Shown here piece after piece: positions 27,806-36,891 of a stretch of 64,000 nucleotides of DNA. The notes beneath the pieces were generated by a model. The model worked only from the letters and a program-made list of their open reading frames with translations. It was not told where the DNA came from and did not search any database. A program made the translations under genes and the position numbers. The stretch lies in NCBI GenBank assembly GCA_002490705.1, contig DKUO01000017.1, positions 1 to 64,000 on the forward strand, given 5' to 3'. The DNA comes from Lachnospiraceae bacterium UBA7202 (GTDB taxonomy: Bacteria > Bacillota > Clostridia > Lachnospirales > Lachnospiraceae). Position 1 is the stretch's first letter; each line of letters starts with the position of its first letter.

Positions 27806-29626
27806 ATGGAGAAGAAAAGGGAAAGGTTTACGGCGCAGGAGGCAGTGGCTGCGGTATGCTGCGCGCTTGCGTCAGTTTTGTGCGCGGGGCGGATTTTTAT
27901 GCTCCTTCGCGGGACGGGCAGCGCATATACGATGGGAATTTTCCCATTGGCCCTGCTGTTCGGTTTATATTGTCTGTGGAAAAAGGCTTTGTTTTTGAAA
28001 GAGGTCTTTTTTTCTGTCCCTGTACGGCTTTTGCTGGCGGCTGTTTTTACGGCTTTGCAGGTACTTGGCCTTTTTTGGAGTCATGCCGGTATCGGGAGTG
28101 TGCCGGAAGCTGTGGTCTGGGTGGTCTGTCTGACGCCGTCTGCCTATGCGGGTTTGAATATGCTGTTTTTGCTGGCGCGAAGGGCTGTGGAGACAGGAAG
28201 CGCGGACGGCGGGCCCGGGGATGAGCGTACGACTGCTGGCAGAAAGCAGTTTTGGGGTGCGTTCGCGCTGATTCTGGGAGGCTTCTGCATTCCCTTTGCC
28301 ACCTACTATCCGGCGATCATGGCCTATGATGTGATTCCCCAGCTGGATCAGATCCGGGTAAGCGGCCTTACCACCCATCATCCGTTGATTCACACACTGT
28401 TTTTGAAGGGATGTCTTGCGGCGGGGGAGATTCTGCCCTTTCCCAATGGGGACAGGGCGGGGTTAGCCATGTACAGCCTGATACAGATGGCGGTGATGGC
28501 GGGATGCTTTGCGTGGGTTTATGTCTTTCTCCGAAGGCACCAAGTATCCCTCTGGATTTGCTATGCCTTTGTCCTGTGTGCGGCTGTTTTTCCGACCCAT
28601 GGGATGTTAGCGGTCTCTATCACGAAGGATACCATTTTTGCGGCGCTGACCATGGTGTTTACGGCTTTTGTCTATGAACTGGCGGCGGGGGAGGGAAGCC
28701 CGGAAAAGAAATGGCTTATCTCCTATGTGCTTCTTACGGTTCTTTTGCTTTTGTTTCGGAATAACAGTATTTATGCATGGCTTGTGTATGTGCTTGTCCT
28801 GTCTTTGTGTACCGGCAGGAGAAAGGAAGTTTTCGGACGGCTTTTTGGCTGCCACGGGGCGGCGCTTTTTCTGTATCTGCTTGTCAACGGACTGATGATT
28901 CACGCTGTCTGTGCCACCAGCGACACCTATGCCAGAGAGACGCTCAGCGTACCGGCACAGCAGATCGCAAGGGTGGTGCAGTATCATGGGGATGAACTGA
29001 CGAAGCAGGATATGGATGCGCTGACGGCGGTCTGGAAGGAAGGGCTGCCGGAGTATGTGCCGGCTATCGCGGACAGGAGTAAACGGGATATAGAAAGCGA
29101 TTCGGAGACGCTTCGATGTTTTATGGAGGAGTGGATATCTCTGGGACTTCGCTATCCGGGCGAATACGCAAAAGCCTTTCTGTTAAAAAATAAGGGAATT
29201 TGGGATTTGACAGATACCACATATCTGAATGATGTGTATTCCTATGCGAAGGGATATTTGCAGATCACCTACCCAAGCGATCAGCAGGTCTACATGGATG
29301 CGCTTGCGCCGGGTTATGAACGGCATCAGAAGTTACAGATTTTGCAGTCCCTCTACCGGTATTTTGCGGCGGGAGACGAGCTGTGGCGGTACTGCCCGCC
29401 CATGGCCCTTGTGATGCAGCCGGCTTTCTACACTTTTTTGCTGTTGTTTTACTGTCTGTGCTGTATCGGCATGAAAAAGTACGCGCTTCTGCTTCCGGCA
29501 GTATTTCCGCTGGCCCTTCTGGGGACGCTGCTTCTCGGCCCCTGCGTGCTGACCCGTTACATGTATCCCGTGATGCTGTCGGTGACGGTGTTGGCGCTGT
29601 TGCTGTTCGGACGGGCAAAAAGATAG
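27806..29626 (+). CDS. large polytopic membrane protein (DUF6020-like)
   Basis: A 606-residue protein with about thirteen hydrophobic segments. A conserved-looking outer loop contains YYPAIMAYDVIPQLDQ and GLTTHHPLIHT, followed later by AVSITKDTIFAALTM. I associate this pattern with DUF6020, an uncharacterised group probably related to GT-C glycosyltransferases; the assignment is from memory and moderate. GGAG precedes the ATG. It follows the GT2 gene by 40 nt, which suggests that it uses the lipid-linked sugar made by that enzyme. It ends 5 nt before a convergent gene. Confidence 0.6.
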   Translation: MEKKRERFTAQEAVAAVCCALASVLCAGRIFMLLRGTGSAYTMGIFPLALLFGLYCLWKKALFLKEVFFSVPVRLLLAAVFTALQVLGLFWSHAGIGSVPEAVVWVVCLTPSAYAGLNMLFLLARRAVETGSADGGPGDERTTAGRKQFWGAFALILGGFCIPFATYYPAIMAYDVIPQLDQIRVSGLTTHHPLIHTLFLKGCLAAGEILPFPNGDRAGLAMYSLIQMAVMAGCFAWVYVFLRRHQVSLWICYAFVLCAAVFPTHGMLAVSITKDTIFAALTMVFTAFVYELAAGEGSPEKKWLISYVLLTVLLLLFRNNSIYAWLVYVLVLSLCTGRRKEVFGRLFGCHGAALFLYLLVNGLMIHAVCATSDTYARETLSVPAQQIARVVQYHGDELTKQDMDALTAVWKEGLPEYVPAIADRSKRDIESDSETLRCFMEEWISLGLRYPGEYAKAFLLKNKGIWDLTDTTYLNDVYSYAKGYLQITYPSDQQVYMDALAPGYERHQKLQILQSLYRYFAAGDELWRYCPPMALVMQPAFYTFLLLFYCLCCIGMKKYALLLPAVFPLALLGTLLLGPCVLTRYMYPVMLSVTVLALLLFGRAKR

Positions 29627-29631
29627 ACAGA

Positions 29632-31401
29632 TCATTCGGGAGGAGGGTCTAAAGGCCGCAGCTGATATACCATATAGGTGGCACCCTCTAAAGTAAAGGT
29701 GTCGGCCACCACCAGCTCGGCCTGATAGGTGTGCCGGAAATACATGACCACAGGATGCTCTTCGTTGTAGGGCGCCTCCTGCAAAATAAAATAGACGCGG
29801 TCGCTTTCCACCAGATCCTGACCATACTCGCCGATCCCCCATGCGGTGAGTTTTTTTTGCGTGTTGGGGTTGCACACCACGCCCCAGTTTGTGTAAATGA
29901 AGTTCTGATAGGTATCCTGTCCTGCGGCAAAGGGTCTCTCGCAGAAATGTTCCAGTGTGCCGGAGGCGTAGGTCCAGATGTAAAAGTTGTCCGGGTGGGA
30001 GAAACAGTAGGATTTCAGCCCCAGCCATGTCTTTTCGTGGATCAGGTAGTTCTGCCTTATGTCAGCGCGCGTGAGAAAGACGGACAGGACGCCGAGCGCC
30101 GCAAAGACGGGGAGAACTGCGTAATAGGGCCTCTGCCTCTGGATTTGCAGCAGGTTAAAGGCTAAAAGGATGCCCAGAAGAATCAGGCAGTCCGTGGTGA
30201 TGAGGGGCTGAATGATGCGTTTGGGAAAGCGGCCCTCATAGAGGACATAGCACCAGCTTACGCTCCGGCCGAAGAGATACATGAGATAGACAAAGAGAGC
30301 CCGGGCGTTGCGCTGTAAAAGGGCTAACGCCGGAGTCAGCAGCAGCAGAAAACCCGCGAACAGATTGGCGGGCTGCATACCTTCCCCATAGAAAAATACA
30401 GTGACAGAGGATACGGCGATATTTTTTAACCGGCCCTTTAAACTGGTTCGGGCCTGATAGCAGCTCCTGGCGATATCGTGCATCTGTTTCCAGTCTTCCA
30501 CGTTCATATCGTAGCCGATGCGGGGCGCGCCGTTTCGGCGGTACATGTAAGCCTCTTCGTCGATGCCGAGCGCGCGCAGCTCGTCCTTGCATTCTTCATA
30601 TTCCGGCCAGCTGTAAAAATCTCCGATCCGCTCCCGGTAATGGTTGATCTTTCTGAAATCAGACCATTCGGGAGAGGAGTAGGCGGCGGCGTTTGCGCCC
30701 CATAAAAGTCCCAGCCCGAGACAGAGAAGCAGGGCGAAGCCGATCAGCTTCGGCGTCGTGCTTTCGTATTTGCTCCGGACGCCCAGAATCCATTTGGAGA
30801 GCCATAGCATACCGGCCATGGGCAGCATGAGGTAGAAAATATTCTGCCGCATGCTGAAGGAAATCCATGCCAGGAGAAGCGTGGGTATATTGTCCAGAAA
30901 AAAACCGGTATTCGATTGGTTGCTCCGGGCGGTAATAAAGCAGAACAGGGCCGCCGCTGCCGCGAGCCCGGCGGTGGTGGTGTACTGCGCCTCAGCCAGC
31001 ACATTGAGATCCAGAATGAAAAACAGGAGCAGGAATGCGGTCAGGGCCGGCAGCAGGAGGGGAGCCTCCGGGCGGTGTCTTTGCCGGAGACGCAAAAAGC
31101 GCCGGTAGACGGCATAGAGAGATAGAACTTGTACACCGTGCTGAAAGAGGCCGTACCAGGGTACGAAACTCCAAAGCGTGTAAAGCTTTGCAAGAAACCA
31201 TGCAAGGGGATAGAGAAAAAACATGACATGAGCGTCAGGTGTTCCCGTATATGCGCCGGATAGGAGGCTGTACATGCCCCAGTCGTCGTTGATGCCGTCC
31301 ACCGGCTTAAGGACAGTGAAAAGCAGGATATAGAAGGCGGCGAGAAGCAGAAGGAAAAAAAAGTCCCACCAAAGGGGAGAACTCGTTCTTTTTCGAATCA
31401 T
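29632..31401 (-). CDS. polytopic membrane protein, GT-C-like
   Basis: A 589-residue protein with about eleven hydrophobic segments and a C-terminal soluble domain of about 110 residues. Soon after helix one the loop has DGINDDWGMYSLLSGAYTGTPDAH, an acidic pair where GT-C enzymes carry the catalytic residue. I start at ATG 31401, preceded by AAAGGA; the longer frame to 31656 runs through the AT-rich promoter zone. It is a single-gene transcript inserted between two plus-strand blocks. Confidence 0.6.
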   Translation of the reverse strand: MIRKRTSSPLWWDFFFLLLLAAFYILLFTVLKPVDGINDDWGMYSLLSGAYTGTPDAHVMFFLYPLAWFLAKLYTLWSFVPWYGLFQHGVQVLSLYAVYRRFLRLRQRHRPEAPLLLPALTAFLLLFFILDLNVLAEAQYTTTAGLAAAAALFCFITARSNQSNTGFFLDNIPTLLLAWISFSMRQNIFYLMLPMAGMLWLSKWILGVRSKYESTTPKLIGFALLLCLGLGLLWGANAAAYSSPEWSDFRKINHYRERIGDFYSWPEYEECKDELRALGIDEEAYMYRRNGAPRIGYDMNVEDWKQMHDIARSCYQARTSLKGRLKNIAVSSVTVFFYGEGMQPANLFAGFLLLLTPALALLQRNARALFVYLMYLFGRSVSWCYVLYEGRFPKRIIQPLITTDCLILLGILLAFNLLQIQRQRPYYAVLPVFAALGVLSVFLTRADIRQNYLIHEKTWLGLKSYCFSHPDNFYIWTYASGTLEHFCERPFAAGQDTYQNFIYTNWGVVCNPNTQKKLTAWGIGEYGQDLVESDRVYFILQEAPYNEEHPVVMYFRHTYQAELVVADTFTLEGATYMVYQLRPLDPPPE

Positions 31402-31629
31402 TGATTTATCCTTTCGTAGGGAAGAAATGTTTCGCATATTTTTGAACTGTGATGATATATTTATTATATAATTATATACTATACTATAAATATTTGTAGA
31501 AAAAAACTTAAGATTTACAGAATTTTTCTTTAATTTGGGATGTACGGTGTATAAAAAATGGAGAAGATATGGTAAGATAGAAATCGCATAAGAAGCGAAA
31601 AGTCGTATCAGCTGAAGGAGTAAAATAAA
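31402..31629. promoter_or_regulatory. very AT-rich divergent promoter region
   Basis: No gene is seen. On the minus strand a perfect TATAAT (31471-31476) with weak TCTACA (31495-31500) at 18 nt would serve the GT-C-like gene. On the plus strand TATGGTAAGAT (31567-31577), an extended -10, would serve the SGNH gene at 31630. The run of A and T from about 31455 to 31505 is unlike the GC-rich genes around it. Confidence 0.45.
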
Positions 31630-32757
31630 ATGGCAAATACAAGGAAAGGCAGACAAAGCATCAATACGCTGCTCGTCGTTTTGATAGGTTTCTGCGTGCT
31701 GGCAATCATTGAGATTGTGTATGGACAGGCGCAGATGAAGGTGGAGAAGGAAAGGCTGGCGCTTGAGGAGCAGAACAACCAGACCGTGGAAGAATTGAAA
31801 GAGGAGTGGCGAAAACTACAGGAAGGCAGCAGTGTGGTGACCAGCCAGAGTGAGCCGGAGGCTGCGGGAAGCGAGGGGGAGGCGGAGGATACCTCTGTAA
31901 AGACGACAACCCAGTCTGATGGGGAGAATAAGGATCAGGCGGCTGCCGGTGCGGAATCGTCCGAGAATGAGGATGAGGACGAAGAGAAAGACGAGAGAAA
32001 ATATGATATGCAGATTGTGATCCTCGGCGACAGCATCATGGACGGCGACAGGTCAGAGAGCGGCGCGGCGGATATCATCGGAGAGCAGCTCAACGCGAAG
32101 ATTTACAATATGTCCATGGGCGGCACAACAGCGGCCCTTATGCCGAACGAGCAGTATAATTTTGCCACCTGGGATTCCCGCTGTCTGATGGGCGTGGTAA
32201 ACGCCATTGTGGGCAATATCAATGCGGATATTTTTGAGGGCTATGCGGCGGGCGAAGTGTTAAAGACCTGCGATTTTGAAAAGACGGATTACTTTATTAT
32301 CGAGTACGGAGTGAATGATTTCCTGACGGGACAGATTCCCAACAGCAGATATCTGGAGGGTGGGGACACGTTAGCGATCGACAGTACCCACACCTACACG
32401 GGAGCTTTGGAGGATGCGGTCAAGCGGCTGAAGGACAAATTTCCGGATGCCGGTATTTTAATCATCGGCCCCCATTACTGTCAGGTTTTCAGCGGCGGCA
32501 CCTTTATCGGCGACGGCTATTCTCTGGATTACGGCTATGGCCCGCTGATCACTTTCGCAAGAGGCGGCGGTTATATCGCGGATCTGTACAAGGAGGAGGG
32601 CGTACTCTACTTCAATGCCTTTGAGGAGAGCGGCATCAATGCGGAGACGGCGGACGATTATCTGGCGGACGGCGTTCACATGACGCCGCTGGGGGCCCGC
32701 GTCTATGCGGAGAAAGCGGCGTCGATCATCCGAAATGATTTTGCGCCGGAGGAGTGA
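31630..32757 (+). CDS. membrane-anchored SGNH/GDSL hydrolase
   Basis: A 375-residue protein with an N-terminal membrane helix (residues about 13-33), a charged, Glu/Ser-rich linker to about 125 and an extracytoplasmic SGNH domain. All key blocks are intact: VILGDSIMDG near 133-142 (nucleophile Ser), EYGVNDFL near 227-234, and DGVHMTPLGARVYA near 345-358 (Asp-x-x-His). Such enzymes transfer or remove O-acyl groups. AAGGAG precedes the ATG. It lies upstream of the FkbH-like/ACP pair and could act on a glyceryl or acyl ester, which is inference. A degenerate relative is encoded at 53628. Confidence 0.8.
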   Translation: MANTRKGRQSINTLLVVLIGFCVLAIIEIVYGQAQMKVEKERLALEEQNNQTVEELKEEWRKLQEGSSVVTSQSEPEAAGSEGEAEDTSVKTTTQSDGENKDQAAAGAESSENEDEDEEKDERKYDMQIVILGDSIMDGDRSESGAADIIGEQLNAKIYNMSMGGTTAALMPNEQYNFATWDSRCLMGVVNAIVGNINADIFEGYAAGEVLKTCDFEKTDYFIIEYGVNDFLTGQIPNSRYLEGGDTLAIDSTHTYTGALEDAVKRLKDKFPDAGILIIGPHYCQVFSGGTFIGDGYSLDYGYGPLITFARGGGYIADLYKEEGVLYFNAFEESGINAETADDYLADGVHMTPLGARVYAEKAASIIRNDFAPEE

Positions 32758-32787
32758 TTGCATAGAGCGGATAGAATATGGTATGAT
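32758..32787 (+). promoter_or_regulatory. candidate promoter for the FkbH-like/ACP operon
   Basis: TTGCAT at 32758-32763 and TATGAT at 32782-32787 are separated by 18 nt; the -10 is extended (TATGGTATGAT, 32777-32787). It starts at the SGNH stop codon. Confidence 0.5.
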
Positions 32788-32790
32788 AAG

Positions 32791-32818
32791 GGACAGGTGT
32801 AAAAACCTGTCCTTTATT
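32791..32818 (+). terminator. stem-loop between SGNH gene and FkbH-like gene (terminator or leader hairpin)
   Basis: A perfect 8-bp stem GGACAGGT (32791-32798) / ACCTGTCC (32805-32812) with a 6-nt loop is followed by TTTATT. The short T-run makes it a weak terminator for the upstream gene. It also starts about 4 nt after a good -10, so it could instead be a hairpin at the very 5' end of the next mRNA. Confidence 0.45.
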
Positions 32819-32836
32819 GCACACAGGGAGAACGAT

Positions 32837-34708
32837 ATGCGGGAACTGGAATATCCATTTGACGGTGAAGAAATTTTAAAGAAATCGAAAAAAATAAAAC
32901 GTGCGCTTTTGGAGGAGCGGACAGACTTTTTAGAAAAGCGGATCGCGGTGCTGGGCGGCTCTACCACCCATGATATCATTCGGATTTTGGAGTTGTTTTT
33001 GCTGGATCAGGGGATTCGCCCCGTTTTTTATGAGTCGGAATACGCCCAGTACTGGCAGGATGTGATGTTTGACAATCCGCTTCTGGTGGAATTTGCGCCG
33101 GATCTGATTTTTATCCATACCTCGAACCGCAATGTCACGGCCTATCCCGATATGCAGGATACAGAAGCGCGGGTGGAAGAACTGCTTTCGGAGCAGTATG
33201 AGCATTTTCAAGTGATGTGGGAAAAAATTGCAGACACCTACCACTGCCCTGTGATTCAAAATAATTTTGAATATCCCTTTTACAGACTGCTCGGCAATCA
33301 GGAGGCGGTTTACCTACAGGGGCGGATCCGCTTTTTGAACAGGCTGAATGAAAAGTTTTATCAGTATGCCAGAGAGCATGAAAATTTTTATATCCATGAT
33401 CTCCATTATCTGTCAGCTTCCTATGGCCTTGACAAGTGGGCAGACCCTCTGTACTGGCATATGTATAAATACGCCTGCTGTATGCAGGCTATTCCTGCGT
33501 TTGCATACAATCTGTCAAATGTGATCAAGGCGGTTTTCGGCAAAAATAAAAAGGCGCTTGTTCTTGATCTGGATAACACGCTCTGGGGCGGTGTCGTGGG
33601 GGACGACGGGCCGGAAAATCTGGAAATCGGGCAGGAGACGCCGATGGGACAGGTCTATTCGGAGTTTCAGGGGTATCTCAAGTCGCAGAAAGAGATCGGG
33701 GTCATGCTCACCGTCAATTCCAAGAATGAGTATGACAATGCCATCGCCGGCTTAAACCACCCAGAGGGGACGTTAAAACCGGAAGACTTTGTGATTGTCA
33801 AGGCGAACTGGGAGCCTAAGAGCAGCAATATAAACGCCATCGCACAGGAACTGAATATCCTGCTGGACAGTCTGGTGTTTGTGGATGATAATCCGGCGGA
33901 GCGGGAGATCGTGCGCGCCCAGGCGCCGGGCGTTAAAGCGCCGGAAATTGGCACGCCGGAACAGTATATCCGTGTGTTGGATCACGGGGGATTTTTTGAG
34001 GTGACAACGCTGTCGGAGGATGACCGGAAGCGCAATGAAATGTACCGGGCGAATCAGGAGAGAAGCAGGCAGCAGGAGCGGTTTGCCGATTACCATGAAT
34101 ATCTGCTCTCCCTTGAGATGCAGGGGACGATAAGGCCCTTTGAGGCGGTTTATATGGCGCGGATTGCCCAGCTCACCAACAAAAGCAATCAGTTTAACCT
34201 GACCACAAGGAGGTACACCCAGTCAGACATTGAGGCGTTTGCGGCTAATCAGGGCTATATCACCCTCTATGGCAAGCTTGCGGATAAGTTTGGCGACAAC
34301 GGGGTGGTCTCGGTGGTGATCGGCAGAGTGGGAAGCATGGAGGACGTGGCGGTTTACCGGCAGGGAGAGAGGCCGGCGCCTGTTTCGGACGGAGACGTCC
34401 TGCATCTGGAGCTGTGGCTGATGAGCTGCCGTGTTCTCAAGCGGGATATGGAGTATGCTATGATGGACAGTGTGGTGGAGGCTGCACTGGACCGCGGTGT
34501 TAAGACGATTATGGGGTATTACTATCCCACGGCAAAAAATGCGATGGTGAAAGAGTTCTATCGGGATATGGGATTTGAAAAAACAGAGGAAACTGACATG
34601 GGCGTCACAATCTGGCGCTTTGTGATCCCGGAGAATTACAGCAAAAAGAATACGGTGATTGCAGTAAATGGAAAAGGAGAGAGCAATGAGCAGGGAAGAA
34701 GTATTTGA
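32837..34708 (+). CDS. HAD-IIIC family FkbH-like protein (predicted glyceryl-ACP synthase)
   Basis: A 623-residue protein with three regions. Residues about 35-220 form an SGNH-like N-terminal region (IAVLGGSTTHDIIR). Residues about 238-395 form the HAD domain: DLDNTLWGGVVGDDG near 243-257 holds the catalytic Asp pair, TVNSKNE follows, and VFVDDNPAERE is the acidic motif. Residues about 430-620 form a GNAT-like region (LTNKSNQFNLTTRRY). FkbH-type enzymes take a glyceryl unit from 1,3-bisphosphoglycerate, dephosphorylate it and load it on an ACP. An ACP gene overlaps its 3' end by 23 nt, supporting this role. ATG 32837 has GGGAG; the longer frame starts inside the SGNH gene. Confidence 0.85.
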   Translation: MRELEYPFDGEEILKKSKKIKRALLEERTDFLEKRIAVLGGSTTHDIIRILELFLLDQGIRPVFYESEYAQYWQDVMFDNPLLVEFAPDLIFIHTSNRNVTAYPDMQDTEARVEELLSEQYEHFQVMWEKIADTYHCPVIQNNFEYPFYRLLGNQEAVYLQGRIRFLNRLNEKFYQYAREHENFYIHDLHYLSASYGLDKWADPLYWHMYKYACCMQAIPAFAYNLSNVIKAVFGKNKKALVLDLDNTLWGGVVGDDGPENLEIGQETPMGQVYSEFQGYLKSQKEIGVMLTVNSKNEYDNAIAGLNHPEGTLKPEDFVIVKANWEPKSSNINAIAQELNILLDSLVFVDDNPAEREIVRAQAPGVKAPEIGTPEQYIRVLDHGGFFEVTTLSEDDRKRNEMYRANQERSRQQERFADYHEYLLSLEMQGTIRPFEAVYMARIAQLTNKSNQFNLTTRRYTQSDIEAFAANQGYITLYGKLADKFGDNGVVSVVIGRVGSMEDVAVYRQGERPAPVSDGDVLHLELWLMSCRVLKRDMEYAMMDSVVEAALDRGVKTIMGYYYPTAKNAMVKEFYRDMGFEKTEETDMGVTIWRFVIPENYSKKNTVIAVNGKGESNEQGRSI

Positions 34709-34928
34709 GAAGTTAAATGAAGTATTCCGGGATGTGTTTGACGATGAGGAGATCACCGTCACGGACGCCACCACGGCGGACGATATCGAGGAGTGGGATT
34801 CTCTGGAGCACATCAATCTGCTGGCGGCTGTGGAGCAGGAGTTTGGCATGAAATTCAACATGGGACAGGTGGTTTCCATGAAAAATGTGGGAGAAATGGC
34901 GGATATCATTCTCGCGCAGATCGGATAG
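34686..34928 (+). CDS. acyl carrier protein (FkbH partner)
   Basis: An 80-residue ACP. The phosphopantetheine attachment serine is Ser39 in EEWDSLEHINLL, and the acidic helix II and hydrophobic C-terminus are normal. The start is ATG 34686 with AAGGAG, 23 nt before the end of the FkbH-like gene, indicating coupled translation. No other fatty-acid or polyketide gene is nearby, so a dedicated role in carrying the three-carbon unit made by the FkbH-like protein is likely. The acceptor transferase is not identified; one of the MBOAT/SGNH proteins is a candidate. Confidence 0.9.
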   Translation: MSREEVFEKLNEVFRDVFDDEEITVTDATTADDIEEWDSLEHINLLAAVEQEFGMKFNMGQVVSMKNVGEMADIILAQIG

Positions 34929-34932
34929 GCAG

Positions 34933-36471
34933 ATGGCGGAGCGGCTGACAGACAGGATACACCAATTTTATGACCGGCTGGAAAAGCTCGGCAGGAGGCA
35001 GGAAGCGCTCCTCGTGTGGGGCTTCTTTGTCCTGCTTGTGTTTGGCGTGGTGGTGGTCACAGGCACGCTGACCTCGGGTTTTCATCTGGTGGACGACTGG
35101 GAGTTCGCCAAGTATGTGGACCGGATGACCCTGGATGGCATCAGCCTGTGGGAGTGTCTGAAGGAGGCGGTGGGGTTTGATCTGACCCTGCGGTTTCGTC
35201 CGCTGTATTATATCAACCGGGTTTTGACGGCTTATGTGTTCGGCATCAATCTGACAGCAATGTCAGTTGTGAAAGCGTCGGAGATTGTCGTGGCTCTTGC
35301 GGCGCTCTATTACTGCGCAAGGCAGATGAAGTGCAATATGGTTTACGCGGCCCTCTTTTCCCTGACGGTGATGGTGGGGTATCAGTCGGCGGTCTGGTGG
35401 AAGCTGGGGCCGCAGGAATCCTACGGTATCATGATGTTTGCGGTGGGATTCTATTTTCTTTTGAAGTGGCTTTCCACGGATCGGAGGGGATATGCCTTAG
35501 CCAGCTTTGCCGCGCTGCTTTTGATGTCGTTTTATAAGGAATCTTTTATTTTACTGCTGCCCTTTGTGGGGCTCTATGTGCTGTATATGCAGATGCGAGG
35601 CAAAAAGGTGACGGTGGGGAATCTGTGGGAGGCTGTCAGAGAACGGCTCCCCTATCTTCTTGCGATCGGCATTCTCTTTGTGGCGGAGATGGTTCTCATT
35701 GTGTTTGTGATCGGCACAAACAATTACTCTTATGTGGGATTGGACGAGACCATTGCGGCGGATCAGTATATACAGGTGTGGAACAACGCGGCCCACGCGA
35801 ATCTGAAATGGTATGTGCGGTTCGGTATTCTGATGGGCTTACTTTTTTTGACATACTGGGAACAGACCAAAAAACTGGGGTGGGAGATACTTCTTACAGC
35901 GGCGGTCATTGTGCCCCAGTGTGTTACCTACAGCAAAACGGCTTTGGAGGAGCGCTATATTCTGCCCTGCGTGTTTGGATACGCTTTCTTTTTTGTGATC
36001 GTCGGGTGTAATTTCAGACCGCTTGGCGGTAAGCGGAGAATTGCCTATATGCTGTGCCTGCTTTTGATGCTTGCAGCCCATGGCAGGGTCACGCTGCGGG
36101 AGGCGCAGTATTTTACTTATCGCGGGGAAAGTATCAGAACGATGATGGAGAGTACCCTCGATCTGGTGTCGGGAACGGACAAAAAAGTGCTGTCCTGCTT
36201 TGCCCCCAATCTGGAAGGCAACAGAACCATGTATTACTGGTTTCGGCTTCACGGCTACGACGAGGTGTTTTACTGGTGGGAGGACGAGAAAAAGATTGAC
36301 CGTTCCTTTGGGGAAAGGGAGGACGAACAGGCGGCGTTTGCGGATATCGACGTGGTGGTGATGTACAATCAGGAGGACAGGCATTGGTGTTATGAGCCGA
36401 GTCTCGATCTGACGGATTTTACCGAAAAAAACTGTGGGACGATCACCATGTATGTGCGAAATGAGTTTTAG
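34933..36471 (+). CDS. polytopic membrane protein, GT-C-like
   Basis: A 512-residue protein with about ten hydrophobic segments. After helix one an outer loop reads GFHLVDDWEFAKYVDRM, with an acidic pair in the position of GT-C catalytic residues, and RFRPLYYINRVL follows. It starts 4 nt after the ACP stop and so belongs to the FkbH-ACP operon, but the ribosome binding site is weak and translation may depend on coupling. Its stop overlaps the stop of the convergent VOC gene by a few bases. Confidence 0.6.
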   Translation: MAERLTDRIHQFYDRLEKLGRRQEALLVWGFFVLLVFGVVVVTGTLTSGFHLVDDWEFAKYVDRMTLDGISLWECLKEAVGFDLTLRFRPLYYINRVLTAYVFGINLTAMSVVKASEIVVALAALYYCARQMKCNMVYAALFSLTVMVGYQSAVWWKLGPQESYGIMMFAVGFYFLLKWLSTDRRGYALASFAALLLMSFYKESFILLLPFVGLYVLYMQMRGKKVTVGNLWEAVRERLPYLLAIGILFVAEMVLIVFVIGTNNYSYVGLDETIAADQYIQVWNNAAHANLKWYVRFGILMGLLFLTYWEQTKKLGWEILLTAAVIVPQCVTYSKTALEERYILPCVFGYAFFFVIVGCNFRPLGGKRRIAYMLCLLLMLAAHGRVTLREAQYFTYRGESIRTMMESTLDLVSGTDKKVLSCFAPNLEGNRTMYYWFRLHGYDEVFYWWEDEKKIDRSFGEREDEQAAFADIDVVVMYNQEDRHWCYEPSLDLTDFTEKNCGTITMYVRNEF

Positions 36472-36866
36472 TCGACGATCAGCTCAATCATGCCGGCCAC
36501 GGCGCTTGTGAGGAACATGACCCGGCGGCCATTCATCGCAGGTGCGGGCGTGGGCGTGTCGATGGCGAGAAAGCCGCTTGCGGTCAGCCTGCTTAAGTCT
36601 TCCTCGTAATTGCCGGTTTCATAGCAGATGTGATAGGGGGCATTCTTGTATTTTTTGAGCAGGCCCGCCACCACCGAATCCGGGGAGACGGGGGAGACCA
36701 GCTCTATGCGGTAACCGTCTTTTACAAGAAAGCAGATATTCACTTTGCGGATATCGTCGTAGACGGTATCCTGTTCGATCCGGTAGCCGAGGGCCTCGAA
36801 GGTCTGCTTTGCCTGATCCAGTTTTTTGACTAAATAGCCGATATGGTGTATTTTTAAATTTGACAT
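36468..36866 (-). CDS. VOC superfamily protein (glyoxalase/methylmalonyl-CoA epimerase-like)
   Basis: A 132-residue single-domain VOC protein made of two beta-alpha-beta-beta-beta repeats. The first metal-ligand region is IHHIGYLVKKLDQA at residues 6-19, a central YRIELVSP contains the Glu ligand, APYHICYET near 76-84 holds the second His, and the C-terminal MIELI holds the last Glu. The set H, E, H, E suggests an active metal site as in methylmalonyl-CoA epimerase. It is minus-strand, convergent with the FkbH operon, and could act on an acyl-ACP or acyl-CoA of that pathway, which is speculation. AAGGAG precedes the ATG. Confidence 0.75.
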   Translation of the reverse strand: MSNLKIHHIGYLVKKLDQAKQTFEALGYRIEQDTVYDDIRKVNICFLVKDGYRIELVSPVSPDSVVAGLLKKYKNAPYHICYETGNYEEDLSRLTASGFLAIDTPTPAPAMNGRRVMFLTSAVAGMIELIVD

Positions 36867-36890
36867 GGGAACTCCTTTAGTGGTTATTAT
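36860..36890 (+). promoter_or_regulatory. promoter for the GtrA operon with a long leader
   Basis: A perfect -35 TTGACA (36860-36865) and TATTAT (36885-36890) are separated by 19 nt, slightly long. The -35 overlaps the start codon of the divergent VOC gene. Transcription would begin near 36897, exactly at the start of the structured element at 36899. Confidence 0.5.
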
Positions 36891-36891
36891 A

